A stretch of DNA of 64,000 nt. Source: Gloeotrichia echinulata CP02 (GTDB lineage: Bacteria > Cyanobacteriota > Cyanobacteriia > Cyanobacteriales > Nostocaceae). The stretch is from assembly GCA_038087035.1 (NCBI GenBank), contig CP051187.1, positions 434,001 to 498,000 of the forward strand, written 5' to 3'. The notes under the pieces are model-generated. The model ran no database searches. It was not told the DNA's origin and was given only the letters and a program-made list of their open reading frames with translations. The position numbers and the translations under genes were made by a program. Of the stretch, positions 38,212 to 47,618 are shown piece after piece. Positions within the stretch are counted from its first letter, which is position 1; every line of letters starts with the position of its first letter.

Positions 38212-38508
38212 ATGGGTAATATCAACTTTGTTAAAGAAAATAAAGAAGTAATAGCAGCGGATGGTGCTAATCTCCGGCTCAAAGCGGTGCAAAATGGCAT
38301 TGACATCTACACATTGTTTGCTAAAATGACTAACTGCGGCGGCTATGGTCAGTGTGGCACTTGCATTATCGAGATCGTCGAAGGCATAGAAAATCTTTCC
38401 CCGCGCACAGATGTAGAAAACCGAAAATTGCAGAAAAAACCCGAAAATTACCGCCTTGCCTGTCAAACCTTAGTCAATGGACCAGTGAGCGTGGTAACTA
38501 AACCTTAA
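38212..38508 (+). CDS. [2Fe-2S] ferredoxin-like protein
   Basis: 98 aa from the ATG at 38212, which has AAGGA 7 nt upstream; the ATG at 38173 would add 13 residues without a good site. Cluster ligands fit the plant-type pattern: NCGGYGQCGTC then a fourth Cys in RLACQTLV. Sequence and length suggest a non-photosynthetic member of the family with a shifted ligand loop (C-x5-C-x2-C). Electron partner unknown. psbM lies 121 bp downstream on the same strand. Confidence 0.85.
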   Translation: MGNINFVKENKEVIAADGANLRLKAVQNGIDIYTLFAKMTNCGGYGQCGTCIIEIVEGIENLSPRTDVENRKLQKKPENYRLACQTLVNGPVSVVTKP

Positions 38509-38629
38509 GTTTTTGGGTTAGTCCTTGTTTGGTTAGCATTTGCACAAGCAGAAAATTTGGACTAACTCCGTCATCTATAGATGATATTCTAATGTTGTTG
38601 ACTGGAAATTAAAAAGGGGCTGTCTTGCC

Positions 38630-38746
38630 ATGCAAGTTAATGAGCTAGGGTTCGTTGCGAGCATTCTGTTCGTACTTGTTCCCTCTGTATTTTTAATCAT
38701 TCTTTACATCCAAACTGCTAGCCGCGAAGGTGGAAAAGATAGTTAA
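38630..38746 (+). CDS. psbM: Photosystem II reaction centre protein M
   Basis: 38 aa, too short for routine ORF calling. The start MQVNELGFVASILFVLVPS, a single transmembrane helix (about 6-28) and the tail TASREGGKDS match PsbM, the small subunit at the PSII dimer interface in the thylakoid membrane. ATG at 38630; AAAAAGGGGC 10 nt upstream is the likely ribosome-binding site. A strong terminator follows at 38769. Confidence 0.93.
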   Translation: MQVNELGFVASILFVLVPSVFLIILYIQTASREGGKDS

Positions 38747-38768
38747 GACTGCTTGTTTGTGGAAAATG

Positions 38769-38801
38769 AAAAACCCCTGCACGACAAGTGTAGGGGTTTT
38801 T
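38769..38801 (+). terminator. Rho-independent terminator after psbM
   Basis: Arms AAAAACCCCTGCAC and GTGTAGGGGTTTTT with a 5-nt loop (GACAA), 23 bp after the psbM stop. The symmetric A/T flanks would allow it to act in both directions, serving the reverse-strand universal stress gene as well. Confidence 0.85.
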
Positions 38802-38969
38802 GGTTATCAACCGCCGTTGTGGACTTGGCTCTAGACCCAAATTTGCGGTAAGTCCTATTCCAATACTGCTCGGTTAAGCCCAAAAACCTTAACCTGCGTA
38901 GGTTGGGTTGAGGAACGAAACCCAACATACAATTTTCCTTAACCGAGCAGTATTGAGTCCTATTCGACC

Positions 38970-39821
38970 TTAAGCTACTGTTCGTGCCAATAAAACAGGA
39001 CAACTAGCATTGACTCGAACATAGTCAGATAAAGAAGCACCTACTAATCGGTCGATATCGACAAAACTCTTAGCTACCGATGGACGACGGTCAGGAGAGC
39101 CGAGCAACAATAAATCTACGTTCAACTTTTCTGCCAAACGACAAATTTCTTCACCAGGCTTACCACTGCTGCTGAAACAACGAGCGCGCACCCCGACTCT
39201 TTCAGCTTCTGCAAACGCCTCTCCCAAAACAGAATTTTTTTCTGGCGTGATTTCGGTTACTTCAGATGATTTGCCACGCAAATCTGTAGTAATATTAGTC
39301 AAAATTAATTGACTGCCCTCAATACCTCGCAGTAAGAACAAAGCCAATTTCAAGCAATTTTTTGCCGCATCAGAGTTATCTATTGCCACCATAATGCGGT
39401 TGATTCGTTTGACATAAATGTCATCTTTTACCAGCAACATGGGGCGAGAAGACAATTGGAAAACATACTGACTAATAGAGTTCCCTAAAATCGATTGTAG
39501 TCGCTTGAGTCCCCGTGAACCCATGATAATCAAGTCAGCATCAATTTCGTCCGCTACCTGACAAACCACATCTTTGGGATCGCCTTGCCGCAAAATTGAA
39601 GAAACCTGACTTGGATCTAAGCTTAAACCCTGAATAGCATTAGCCAGAATTTTGCCACCCTCTTCCCACTTTTCGGTCATCGCTGCAGCGGTAGATTGAG
39701 AAGGCACAACATGCAAAACTGTAACTTTGGCGTCTCGGATCGATGGCACTTCCTTCAAAAATTTGAGCATCTCTTCCGCATGGCCTAATCCAGAGACAGC
39801 CAGTAAAATTTTCTCGATCAT
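38970..39821 (-). CDS. Universal stress protein, tandem UspA domains
   Basis: 283 aa with two UspA domains (about 1-140 and 145-280). Each ends with the ATP-loop region: ADLIIMGSRGLKRLQS in the first and VDLLLLGSPDRRPS in the second. The second has a less canonical G-x2-G-x9-G(S/T), so nucleotide binding may be limited to one domain. It starts IEKILLAVSGLGHAEE. Cytosolic. Convergent with psbM, sharing the terminator region. Confidence 0.88.
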   Translation of the reverse strand: MIEKILLAVSGLGHAEEMLKFLKEVPSIRDAKVTVLHVVPSQSTAAAMTEKWEEGGKILANAIQGLSLDPSQVSSILRQGDPKDVVCQVADEIDADLIIMGSRGLKRLQSILGNSISQYVFQLSSRPMLLVKDDIYVKRINRIMVAIDNSDAAKNCLKLALFLLRGIEGSQLILTNITTDLRGKSSEVTEITPEKNSVLGEAFAEAERVGVRARCFSSSGKPGEEICRLAEKLNVDLLLLGSPDRRPSVAKSFVDIDRLVGASLSDYVRVNASCPVLLARTVA

Positions 39822-40260
39822 CTTACCTCTTGTTGTTAAGGTTGCTTTGGTTTTTGCTCTTAGTGATTGGCTCAGTAGTGGATTTTCGCCACATTACTGA
39901 ACAACCTAGTACGCCATTGTCTACAAACAAACTTTACTCATTAGTGATTAGTCACTAGCACTTAAGTTCATGAAAAACTAAAAAACACTCATGAATATTT
40001 AAGTTTGTTTGCGCTTAGTTACTTATAGTTTTCAACTAGGCTCCGATGATTAAGCATACTCTCAATATTGCCAGATCAACTACATAAATTATGATGTTTT
40101 TTATTTTTTTTAATCTATGTTTACTTTTGTTCATTAAAACAGCATTAAGTCTTGCAAATAAGGGCTATAAAAACCTAAATTATAGCAGCTTTAAGAAAAT
40201 ATTCCCGAATTTTGATAAATTTCTTCCGAAACTTTTTTCTATTCTCTAGATTGAATCTAT
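39822..40260. other. Intergenic, nothing recognised
   Basis: A+T-rich gap upstream of the universal stress gene and next to the ISL3 remnant. No gene, tandem repeat or strong hairpin seen. It should hold the promoter of the reverse-strand stress gene. Confidence 0.55.
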
Positions 40261-41102
40261 GGCTCTTGCGTACTTAGCGTGCTAAATTGATAGGATAATG
40301 CCAAGAAAGTAAAGCTCTAATCTCAAAATTACGAAAGTTTCTAAATCCAAATCCACTTCGCTTTATTAACTTCAGTTTATTATTTATTCCTTCTACTACT
40401 CCACTGGTAGTCCTTCGTTCAAAATATCCGACTATTTCTCCAAACCACCGTTTAATTGTCTGCACACTTCTTTGATAATATGGTTCAGCTTTTTTTAACC
40501 AATTGATTAATTCTAGCGTTCCCGTTACCACATTTTTATTGTCTTCAAATAAATTGTGAAAATCTTCTTTTAATGAATGCATTCTAGCTATTAAAGGAGA
40601 AGCTTGTTTAATTCTATTTAATTTATCTTTTTGCTTTTCGGTGAGCTTATTCTCGGCTTTTAGAATTGTAAATTTATTTCCTTTTAAACTTTCAAATACT
40701 TTTTTTCTTTCCGGGGCATTTAACTCAGATGCTATTTTATTTTCTGCTATCCCAGCTCGATTTAATTCTTCATGTACTAATTTAGTAACATGGAACCTAT
40801 CTACCGTTACAAGGGCGTTTGGACAAATCTTCTCAATTAAAGATTTATAATTGCCTGTCATATCAATACTTACTTCTTCTATTTGTGACAAAACTTTTTC
40901 TCCCCACATTCTCATGGTTTTTTTGATTTCAATTTGTTTTCTTTCTTTTACTAAACCTATCAATTTACCTGAATCTATATCTACTAGCACGACAATAAAT
41001 TTTCCTTGTCCTTTGACCAAACTAATTTCATCTATTCCTAATCTTCTTAAATCTTTGACATCTATTGGCATCACATTTTTAGCTACATCTTCAAGCATTG
41101 AT
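40261..41102 (-). mobile_element. Right-hand part of an ISL3-like insertion sequence, 5' end lost
   Basis: One terminal repeat, GGCTCTTGCGTACTTAGCG followed by TGCTAAATT, survives at 40261-40288. No matching end is found on the other side, where the element meets the heptamer array at 41103. The same terminus bounds the MITE at 58755-58949. Confidence 0.8.
40274..41098 (-). pseudogene. ISL3-family transposase, N-terminally truncated
   Basis: 274 aa remain of a normally about 400-aa protein. The DDE catalytic core is intact: Asp in RLGIDEISLVKG, Asp in SIDMTGNYKSL, Glu in SGVVEGINNKLKLIKR. The N-terminal zinc-finger and helix-turn-helix DNA-binding region is missing; upstream of the first ATG the sequence becomes the TAATGAG array. 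The stop codon lies within the terminal inverted repeat. Without the DNA-binding region, self-mobilisation is unlikely. Confidence 0.82.
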
Positions 41103-42414
41103 ATGAGTAATGAGTAATGAGTAATGAGTAATGAGTAATGAGTAATGAGTAATGAGTAATGAGTAATGAGTAATGAGTAATGAGTAATGAGTAATGAGTA
41201 ATGAGTAATGAGTAATGAGTAATGAGTAATGAGTAATGAGTAATGAGTAATGAGTAATGAGTAATGAGTAATGAGTAATGAGTAATGAGTAATGAGTAAT
41301 GAGTAATGAGTAATGAGTAATGAGTAATGAGTAATGAGTAATGAGTAATGAGTAATGAGTAATGAGTAATGAGTAATGAGTAATGAGTAATGAGTAATGA
41401 GTAATGAGTAATGAGTAATGAGTAATGAGTAATGAGTAATGAGTAATGAGTAATGAGTAATGAGTAATGAGTAATGAGTAATGAGTAATGAGTAATGAGT
41501 AATGAGTAATGAGTAATGAGTAATGAGTAATGAGTAATGAGTAATGAGTAATGAGTAATGAGTAATGAGTAATGAGTAATGAGTAATGAGTAATGAGTAA
41601 TGAGTAATGAGTAATGAGTAATGAGTAATGAGTAATGAGTAATGAGTAATGAGTAATGAGTAATGAGTAATCAGTAATGAGTAATGAGTAATGAGTAATG
41701 AGTAATGAGTAATGAGTAATGAGTAATGAGTAATGAGTAATGAGTAATGAGTAATGAGTAATGAGTAATGAGTAATGAGTAATGAGTAATGAGTAATGAG
41801 TAATGAGTAATGAGTAATGAGTAATGAGTAATGAGTAATGAGTAATGAGTAATGAGTAATGAGTAATGAGTAATGAGTAATGAGTAATGAGTAATGAGTA
41901 ATGAGTAATGAGTAATGAGTAATGAGTAATGAGTAATGAGTAATGAGTAATGAGTAATGAGTAATGAGTAATGAGTAATGAGTAATGAGTAATGAGTAAT
42001 GAGTAATCAGTAATGAGTAATGAGTAATGAGTAATGAGTAATGAGTAATCAGTAATGAGTAATGAGTAATGAGTAATGAGTAATGAGTAATGAGTAATGA
42101 GTAATGAGTAATCAGTAATGAGTAATGAGTAATGAGTAATCAGTAATGAGTAATGAGTAATGAGTAATGAGTAATGAGTAATGAGTAATGAGTAATGAGT
42201 AATGAGTAATGAGTAATGAGTAATGAGTAATGAGTAATGAGTAATGAGTAATGAGTAATGAGTAATGAGTAATGAGTAATGAGTAATGAGTAATGAGTAA
42301 TGAGTAATGAGTAATGAGTAATGAGTAATGAGTAATGAGTAATGAGTAATGAGTAATGAGTAATGAGTAATGAGTAATGAGTAATGAGTAATGAGTAATG
42401 AGTAATGAGTAATG
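41103..42414. repeat. Giant TAATGAG heptamer array, about 187 copies
   Basis: 1.31 kb of near-perfect period-7 repeat. Only about five units vary, TAATCAG in place of TAATGAG, at roughly 41670, 42006, 42048, 42111 and 42139. All reverse frames are open and would encode LLITHYS repeats, an artefact of a 7-bp period without stops. At 42412-42446 the array passes into a TGACCAA/TGACAAA heptamer variant. Copy number may be unstable, and the exact length depends on the assembly. Confidence 0.97.
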
Positions 42415-42446
42415 ACCAATGACCAATGACAAATGACAAATGACAA

Positions 42447-42566
42447 ATGACAATCTGCTTTAAGGGTAGAGTAGGGCAGAAAGAAAAACTAAACGCCGTT
42501 CCTGGATGGCAAGAACGGCTAAGAGAATATGTTGATGAACTGATTCAAGATATGGACAATCATTAA
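42447..42566 (+). CDS. Possible 39-aa ORF or tail of a lost gene
   Basis: ATG at 42447 followed by a frame giving KEKLNAVPGWQERLREYVD and ending ELIQDMDNH. It begins exactly where the heptamer repeats end, and the helical C-terminal-looking sequence suggests the 3' end of a gene whose front was lost to the array. I do not recognise the family. No ribosome-binding site is evident. Confidence 0.3.
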   Translation: MTICFKGRVGQKEKLNAVPGWQERLREYVDELIQDMDNH

Positions 42567-42608
42567 GCTTTGTCTATATCTGGGTATAAATTAAGTTACA
42601 GTTTCTAC

Positions 42609-42635
42609 CCCCAGTCAGAGTAATTCTGACTGGGG
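42609..42635. promoter_or_regulatory. Perfect 11-bp inverted repeat upstream of cpeB
   Basis: Arms CCCCAGTCAGA and TCTGACTGGGG with a 5-nt spacer, 137 bp before the cpeB start. It could be an operator, a transcript hairpin or a terminator of upstream transcription, although the T-tract is weak. About 40-110 bp downstream is the AT-rich stretch likely to hold the cpeBA promoter. Confidence 0.5.
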
Positions 42636-42729
42636 ATTGTTTGTTAAGGATTATTACTTAGTTTCTCATAACTGAGACTGAGATAGGTTTCATCTTTTAT
42701 GTTCTATATTGTCTTGTTCACCGAACAGG

Positions 42730-42748
42730 GAATCAAGTTTCAACAGAA
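42730..42748 (+). promoter_or_regulatory. 19-bp motif shared with the por upstream region
   Basis: GAATCAAGTTTCAACAGAA lies 24-42 bp before the cpeB ATG. The identical 19-mer is at 57634-57652, ending on the first base of the por start codon. Likely in the cpeBA leader, just before the AAGGAGAG ribosome-binding site at 42760. A shared regulatory role is inference. Confidence 0.5.
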
Positions 42749-42771
42749 AACCAATTTTTAAGGAGAGCGAA

Positions 42772-43326
42772 ATGCTTGACGCTTTTTCAAGAGCTGTAGT
42801 TTCAGCAGATGCCAGCACTTCTACCGTATCTGATATTGCTGCTCTTAGAGCCTTCGTGGCTAGTGGTAACAGACGTTTGGATGCTGTAAATGCGATCGCT
42901 AGCAACGCTAGCTGCATGGTTTCTGATGCTGTGGCTGGAATGATCTGCGAAAACCAAGGTTTGATCCAAGCTGGTGGTAACTGCTATCCCAACCGTCGCA
43001 TGGCTGCTTGTCTGCGCGATGCTGAAATCATCTTACGCTATGTAACCTACGCTCTATTAGCTGGTGACGCTTCAGTTCTAGATGATCGTTGCTTGAACGG
43101 TTTGAAAGAAACCTATGCTGCTCTAGGCGTACCCACCACCTCCACAGTGCGTGCAGTTCAAATCATGAAGGCTCAAGCAGCTGCTCACATTCAAGACACT
43201 CCCAGTGAAAAGTTTGCTGGTTCCAAATTGCGTAAGATGGGTTCCATCGTCACAGAAGATCGTTGCGCTAGCTTGGTTGCTGAAGCTTCCAGCTACTTTG
43301 ATCGCGTAATTTCTGCTCTGAGCTAA
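42772..43326 (+). CDS. cpeB: C-phycoerythrin beta subunit
   Basis: 184 aa from the ATG at 42772; AAGGAGAG lies 5-12 nt upstream, so the longer frame from 42709 is rejected. Phycobilisome rod subunit that absorbs green light. Phycoerythrobilin sites expected from phycoerythrin: the doubly linked Cys48/Cys59 (NASCMV, GMICEN), Cys80 (AACLRDAE) and Cys165 (DRCASL). The segment GGNCYPNRRMAACLRDAEI and the insertion before Cys165 identify phycoerythrin rather than phycocyanin. Forms an operon with cpeA, 68 bp downstream. Chromophore attachment depends on lyases such as those encoded at 45.4-49.4 kb. Confidence 0.97.
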   Translation: MLDAFSRAVVSADASTSTVSDIAALRAFVASGNRRLDAVNAIASNASCMVSDAVAGMICENQGLIQAGGNCYPNRRMAACLRDAEIILRYVTYALLAGDASVLDDRCLNGLKETYAALGVPTTSTVRAVQIMKAQAAAHIQDTPSEKFAGSKLRKMGSIVTEDRCASLVAEASSYFDRVISALS

Positions 43327-43394
43327 TCGCAATTAACTCAACAGATCAACATCTAACACAGTTAACATTAACAGCCTTTTGGGAGATTTAAGAA

Positions 43395-43889
43395 ATGAAA
43401 TCCGTTGTTACCACAGTTATTGCATCTGCTGATGCTGCAGGTCGTTTCCCCAGCACCTCTGATTTAGAATCAGTACAAGGTTCTATCCAACGTGCATCTG
43501 CTCGTTTAGAAGCAGCTGAAAAGCTAGCTAACAACATCGACGCAGTTGCAAAAGAAGCCTACGACGCTTGTATCAAGAAGTATCCTTACTTGAACAATGC
43601 TGGTGAAGCTAATTCCACCGATACCTTCAAGGCTAAGTGCGCTCGTGACATCAAGCACTATCTGCGCCTCATTCAGTACAGCTTGGTAGTTGGCGGTACT
43701 GGTCCATTGGATGAGTGGGGTATTGCTGGTCAACGTGAAGTTTATCGCGCTTTGGGCTTGCCCACCGCTCCCTACGTTGAAGCATTAAGCTTTGCTCGTA
43801 ACCGTGGTTGCGCTCCTCGCGATCTGTCTGCTCAAGCATTGACTGAGTACAATGCTTTACTGGACTACGCTATTAACTCTCTGTCCTAG
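43395..43889 (+). CDS. cpeA: C-phycoerythrin alpha subunit
   Basis: 164 aa, the standard length. Pairs with CpeB to form the (alpha-beta) monomers of phycoerythrin hexamers in rods. Expected phycoerythrobilin sites are Cys82 (KCARDIKHYLRL) and Cys139 (RNRGCAPRDLS). ATG at 43395 preceded by GGGAGATTTAAGAA. Downstream are TTTTAGA repeats (about 43942-43975) and a hairpin at 44020, then a TnpB relic, which separates cpeBA from cpeYZ. Confidence 0.97.
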   Translation: MKSVVTTVIASADAAGRFPSTSDLESVQGSIQRASARLEAAEKLANNIDAVAKEAYDACIKKYPYLNNAGEANSTDTFKAKCARDIKHYLRLIQYSLVVGGTGPLDEWGIAGQREVYRALGLPTAPYVEALSFARNRGCAPRDLSAQALTEYNALLDYAINSLS

Positions 43890-44019
43890 TTCACTTGTCA
43901 AACTAGTCATTTGGTGGCAAGGGTACATTGTCACCGAATTTTAGATTTTAGATTTTAGATTTTAGATTTTAAATTTTGGATTGAAGATTCAAAATTTAAA
44001 ATCTAAACTGGTCTGAAGC

Positions 44020-44037
44020 CCCCGAATTTATTCGGGG
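44020..44037 (+). other. Hairpin at left end of the TnpB relic, possible cpeBA terminator
   Basis: Arms CCCCGAAT and ATTCGGGG with a 2-nt loop, 31 bp before the TnpB start. Hairpins of this form often mark ends of IS200/IS605-type elements; it could also end cpeBA transcripts. No strong T-tract follows. Confidence 0.5.
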
Positions 44038-44067
44038 AATAAATCTAAATTTGAGAGGTCGAGTCAA

Positions 44068-45291
44068 ATGCAATTAGTTGAGAAACACGTAATCAACCGA
44101 CAGCATAAGTTTTGGAAAGAATGTGATTATTTAGCTTTGCAATCCAAGCATCTTTACAATGCTGTTAACTATGTTCAGCGTCAATATTTTTTTGAGACCA
44201 AGAAGTATTACAACTCAATTGACATCTATCATCAAACCAAGAATCTAGAAGCATATCGCTATTTACCAACCAAAGTTAGTAAACAGATTGTGCGTAGAGT
44301 CTCAGAAACTTGGAAAGGATGGTTAGCAGCATTAAAAGATTGGTCTAAACATCCCGAAAAGTATCTTGGGAAACCGAAAATACCAGGATACAAACATAAA
44401 GAACGCGGTCGAAATGTTGTCATTTATCCGCTAGATGCAATATCAAAACCAGCGTTAACCAAAGGTATTGTTAAACTATCTCAGACCAATATACAGATTG
44501 ACACAAAAGCTAAAAACATAGACCAAGTGAGGATTGTTACCAAGTTAAATCATTACGTTATTGAAATAGTTTACACGGTTGATGAGCCGAGAAAAGCTAC
44601 AGGTAAATATTCAGCAGGTGTAGACCTTGGCTTAAACAATTTGATGGCTATAACATCCAATCATCCCGGCATTAGACCGCTTTTGATTAATGGTAGACCG
44701 TTAAAAAGTATTAACCAATTTTTCAATAAACGATTAGCAAAAGCACAATCAATAGAAGTTGGGAAACAGGTTAAATAACTCAACAGTAAACGTGATAGAC
44801 GGATTGATAATTACCTCCATACAGTTAGCCGTAGAGTAATTGATTGGTGTCAAATCAACGGGATTTGTCAGTTGATTATCGGTAATAACTCAGGATGGAA
44901 GCAAGATATTAATATTGGTCAAAAGAACAATCAAGAATTTACCAAAATCCCTCATGCTAAGTTAATTAATCCGTTGACCTATAAAGCGCAATTAGCAGGT
45001 GTTGATGTTGTTTTAACTGAAGAAAGTTACACTTCAAAAGCTAGCGCTTTAGATGGTGACAAGTTACCTGTTTATCATGCTAAATCGGAATTAAAACCTG
45101 TATTTAGTGGCAAGCGTATTCAACGAGGTTTATACAAAACTTCCACAGGTAAAACAATTAATGCCGATACCAATGGAAGCTTAAATATAGCTAGGAAAGT
45201 AATCCCAAACTTTATGGATGGGATAGAGGCATTGCCGTTTGTGCCTGTAGTTTTAGGACTTTGGACTAAGATTACAAACGTAGTTGTCTAG
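44068..45291 (+). pseudogene. TnpB-like protein interrupted by a nonsense codon
   Basis: The frame runs from ATG 44068 to a TAA at 44776-44778, then continues in the same frame (LNSKRDRRIDNYLHTVSRR) to the stop at 45289. One base change, probably CAA to TAA, accounts for the break; the intact product would be 407 aa. RuvC-like pieces remain: Asp in AGVDLGLNN and a C-terminal Asp in NADTNGSLNIARK. The expected Glu position reads IIGNNSGWKQ, and no CxxC zinc finger is seen, as in a known TnpB subgroup. The relic lies between cpeBA and cpeYZ and has no tnpA. Confidence 0.85.
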
Positions 45292-45388
45292 ATTTGGCTA
45301 TCCTTGGGTAGCTTTGTACAGATTCCTATGAGCGGTTTGTTTTGTTTGAATAAGATTCAACAAGCTGACAGGTGATATATCTATATAT

Positions 45389-46684
45389 ATGGATAAACGC
45401 TTTTTTAATTTATTTAATCTCACAGAAGACCACGCGATCGCTCTTTTGGATACTCCCCAAGACCAATTGAGTGAGAATGATTCACGCTATATTGCAGCTT
45501 CTCATTTAGTTAACTTCCCCACAGAGCAATCAATCAACGCCCTGATGCGGGCTGTGCAGCAAACTGACCCCAGCTTAGATAACCGCATCGTCCGTCGGAA
45601 GTCGGTAGAGACTTTGGGGCGACTCCAAGCCGGGGTAGCTATGCCCGTAATTCGCGCATGTCTAAGTGATGAAGACTGCTATACAGTAGAAAATGCCGTT
45701 TGGGCAATTGGTGAAATTGGGACTCAGGACGCCGAGATACTAGAAGATGTGGCTCAGTTGTTGGACAAGCCAGGGCAAACCTATCGAGTGATTATCCATA
45801 CATTAACAAAGTTTAATTATCAACCTGCCCTAGAACGAATTCGTAAATTTGTCGATGATGCTGACCCACCTACAGCCAGTGCTGCAATGGCGGCTGTTTG
45901 CCGTTTAACTGGGGACTATTCCCAGATGGGGAAGGTGGTGGCGATGTTACAACACCCGAATGTTTTAGGGCGGCGTTTGTCCATCCAAGATTTGATGGAT
46001 GCGCGTTACTACGACGCAATTCCCCATATTGCCAGCTGTCCTGTATCCCTGATTTTTCGGCTGCGAGGAATTCGGACATTAGCCGAAGCCGGAATCTCTG
46101 CTGGAGCAATTACTTTTGCCACAATTCAACCCTATTTAGAGCAGACATTATACGACCATCCCCAGGATTTGAATTTAGTGCATAGTTACGATCGCCTCCC
46201 CACTCTGGCAGTTTTGATCCGGGGGTTGTACGAAACCGACTTTGGGCGGTGCTATTTAGCAACTAAAACCATTCTTGACCATTACGCCGATGCTTCTCCT
46301 GAGGCGTTGTTTGCCACCTACGTCGAAGAAGCCAATAATGATTATGGTGCCCACTTCCATGTGATGAAGCTCTTCGGTTGGTTGAAACATAGCCCAGCCT
46401 ACGATTTACTAGTTGAAGGATTACATAACAAACAACCACAGTTTCAAAAATCTCGAGCAGCAGCAGCGATCGCTCTCGGTGAACTCGCTGATCCACAGGC
46501 TATTCCTGAACTAAAAACCTGTCTAGAAACCAAAATTTGGGATCTGAAGTATGCGGCGTTGATGGCACTGGAAAAACTAGGTGATACCAGTGGTTATGAA
46601 CAAATTGGTGATGATGATGATTGGCTGATTCGCGAAAAAGCCAAGTCACAGAAACAGTACCGAGTTCTCAGTGCTGAGTGTTGA
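45389..46684 (+). CDS. cpeY: Phycoerythrobilin lyase subunit CpeY
   Basis: 431 aa HEAT-repeat protein of the CpcE/CpcF (E/F) lyase clan. Repeats such as ENAVWAIGEIGTQDAEILED and RAAAAIALGELADPQAIPEL give the alpha-alpha superhelix. In Fremyella, CpeY attaches phycoerythrobilin to Cys82 of CpeA, helped by CpeZ. Position downstream of cpeBA and followed by cpeZ matches that organisation, except for the TnpB relic in between. Such an insertion could put cpeYZ under a different promoter; 97 bp separates the relic from this start. ATG at 45389 has no strong ribosome-binding site. Confidence 0.92.
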   Translation: MDKRFFNLFNLTEDHAIALLDTPQDQLSENDSRYIAASHLVNFPTEQSINALMRAVQQTDPSLDNRIVRRKSVETLGRLQAGVAMPVIRACLSDEDCYTVENAVWAIGEIGTQDAEILEDVAQLLDKPGQTYRVIIHTLTKFNYQPALERIRKFVDDADPPTASAAMAAVCRLTGDYSQMGKVVAMLQHPNVLGRRLSIQDLMDARYYDAIPHIASCPVSLIFRLRGIRTLAEAGISAGAITFATIQPYLEQTLYDHPQDLNLVHSYDRLPTLAVLIRGLYETDFGRCYLATKTILDHYADASPEALFATYVEEANNDYGAHFHVMKLFGWLKHSPAYDLLVEGLHNKQPQFQKSRAAAAIALGELADPQAIPELKTCLETKIWDLKYAALMALEKLGDTSGYEQIGDDDDWLIREKAKSQKQYRVLSAEC

Positions 46685-46735
46685 GTTAACAAATTTTTTG
46701 CACATTAATTGCACATTTTTGCTCAAAGCCCTATT

Positions 46736-47350
46736 ATGTCTACAGAAGAACTATTCCAACAACTGAAACACCCCAACCCCCACCTCCGCGATCAAGCAAT
46801 GTGGGCATTAGCTGAGAATCCCGATGAGACAACTATTCCCCGGTTGATGGGTATTTTGGATGAAGAAGATACCACCTATCGGCGAGCTGCTGTCAAAGCT
46901 TTAGGCGCAATCGGACCTGATGCAGTGACTCCTCTAGTTAAAGCCTTGCTCAATAGTGATAATGTCACCGTGCGGGGAAGTGCTGCTAAAGCACTCGCGC
47001 AAGTCGCCATTAATCATCCTGATGTTCCCTTTGCAGATGAAGGTGTGCAGGGTTTAAAGACTGCTCTTAATGACCCCAATCCCGTGGTAAATATTGCCGC
47101 TGTCATGGCCCTGGGTGAAATTGGTTCTCCCGTAGTGGATGTTTTGATTGAAGCATTGCAAACTACAGATAACCCGGCACTGGGAATCTCTATAGTGAAT
47201 GCCCTTGGCTCGATTGGCGATAGCCGAGGTGTGGAGGTTTTACAATCCCTAATTCAGGATGAATCAACTGATTCCTATGTGCGCGAGTCCGCTAATAGTG
47301 CATTATCTCGCCTAGAGATGACGATGAAGTTTCAACGGGGGGAAAAATAA
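46736..47350 (+). CDS. cpeZ: Phycoerythrin lyase chaperone CpeZ
   Basis: 204 aa from the ATG at 46736 (MSTEELFQQLKHPNP); an in-frame TTG at 46709 is not preferred. Five or so HEAT-like repeats, for example RRAAVKALGAIGPDAVTPLV and VNIAAVMALGEIGSPVVDVL. CpeZ is an E/F-clan protein that assists CpeY and stabilises CpeB during bilin attachment. It follows cpeY by 51 bp and is almost certainly co-transcribed. After the stop come AATTTTAGATTTTAG and AAATCC-type repeats. Confidence 0.92.
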   Translation: MSTEELFQQLKHPNPHLRDQAMWALAENPDETTIPRLMGILDEEDTTYRRAAVKALGAIGPDAVTPLVKALLNSDNVTVRGSAAKALAQVAINHPDVPFADEGVQGLKTALNDPNPVVNIAAVMALGEIGSPVVDVLIEALQTTDNPALGISIVNALGSIGDSRGVEVLQSLIQDESTDSYVRESANSALSRLEMTMKFQRGEK

Positions 47351-47618
47351 TCCTCATGTGGTTTTTGAAATGTAACAATAACAATAAACCACAACAAATT
47401 CCCTTGACCAAGCCAATTTTAGATTTTAGATTTTAGATTGTTTCGGTACAAGCCCCGCTCCTTGTGGGCGGAACAAATCCAAAATCCAAAATCCTCAAGC
47501 AAGGTACCCTTGTGGTCGGGGTCAATCCAAAATCCAAAATCCAAAATCCAAAATCGGTTGACCTAAAAGTATTCATTGCTAGAATGCGAGCATACATCAA
47601 ACTCCATCTATTACCACC
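47351..47618. repeat. TTTTAGA and AAAATCC short tandem repeats
   Basis: TTTTAGATTTTAGATTTTAG at about 47415-47440, then CCAAAATCC tandem copies at about 47469-47555, with the two sets in opposite orientation. They bracket an imperfect pair of GTGGGCGGAAC/GTGGTCGGGG strings. No gene. Confidence 0.75.

Noticed and set aside
41091..42446. 451-codon reverse frame encoding LLITHYS repeats
   Set aside because: A 7-bp repeat with no stop is open in every reverse frame; no start context or conserved sequence supports translation.
42709..42771. Upstream extension of cpeB by 21 codons
   Set aside because: The ATG at 42772 has an ideal AAGGAGAG site and matches the known CpeB N-terminus; the extension covers the leader.
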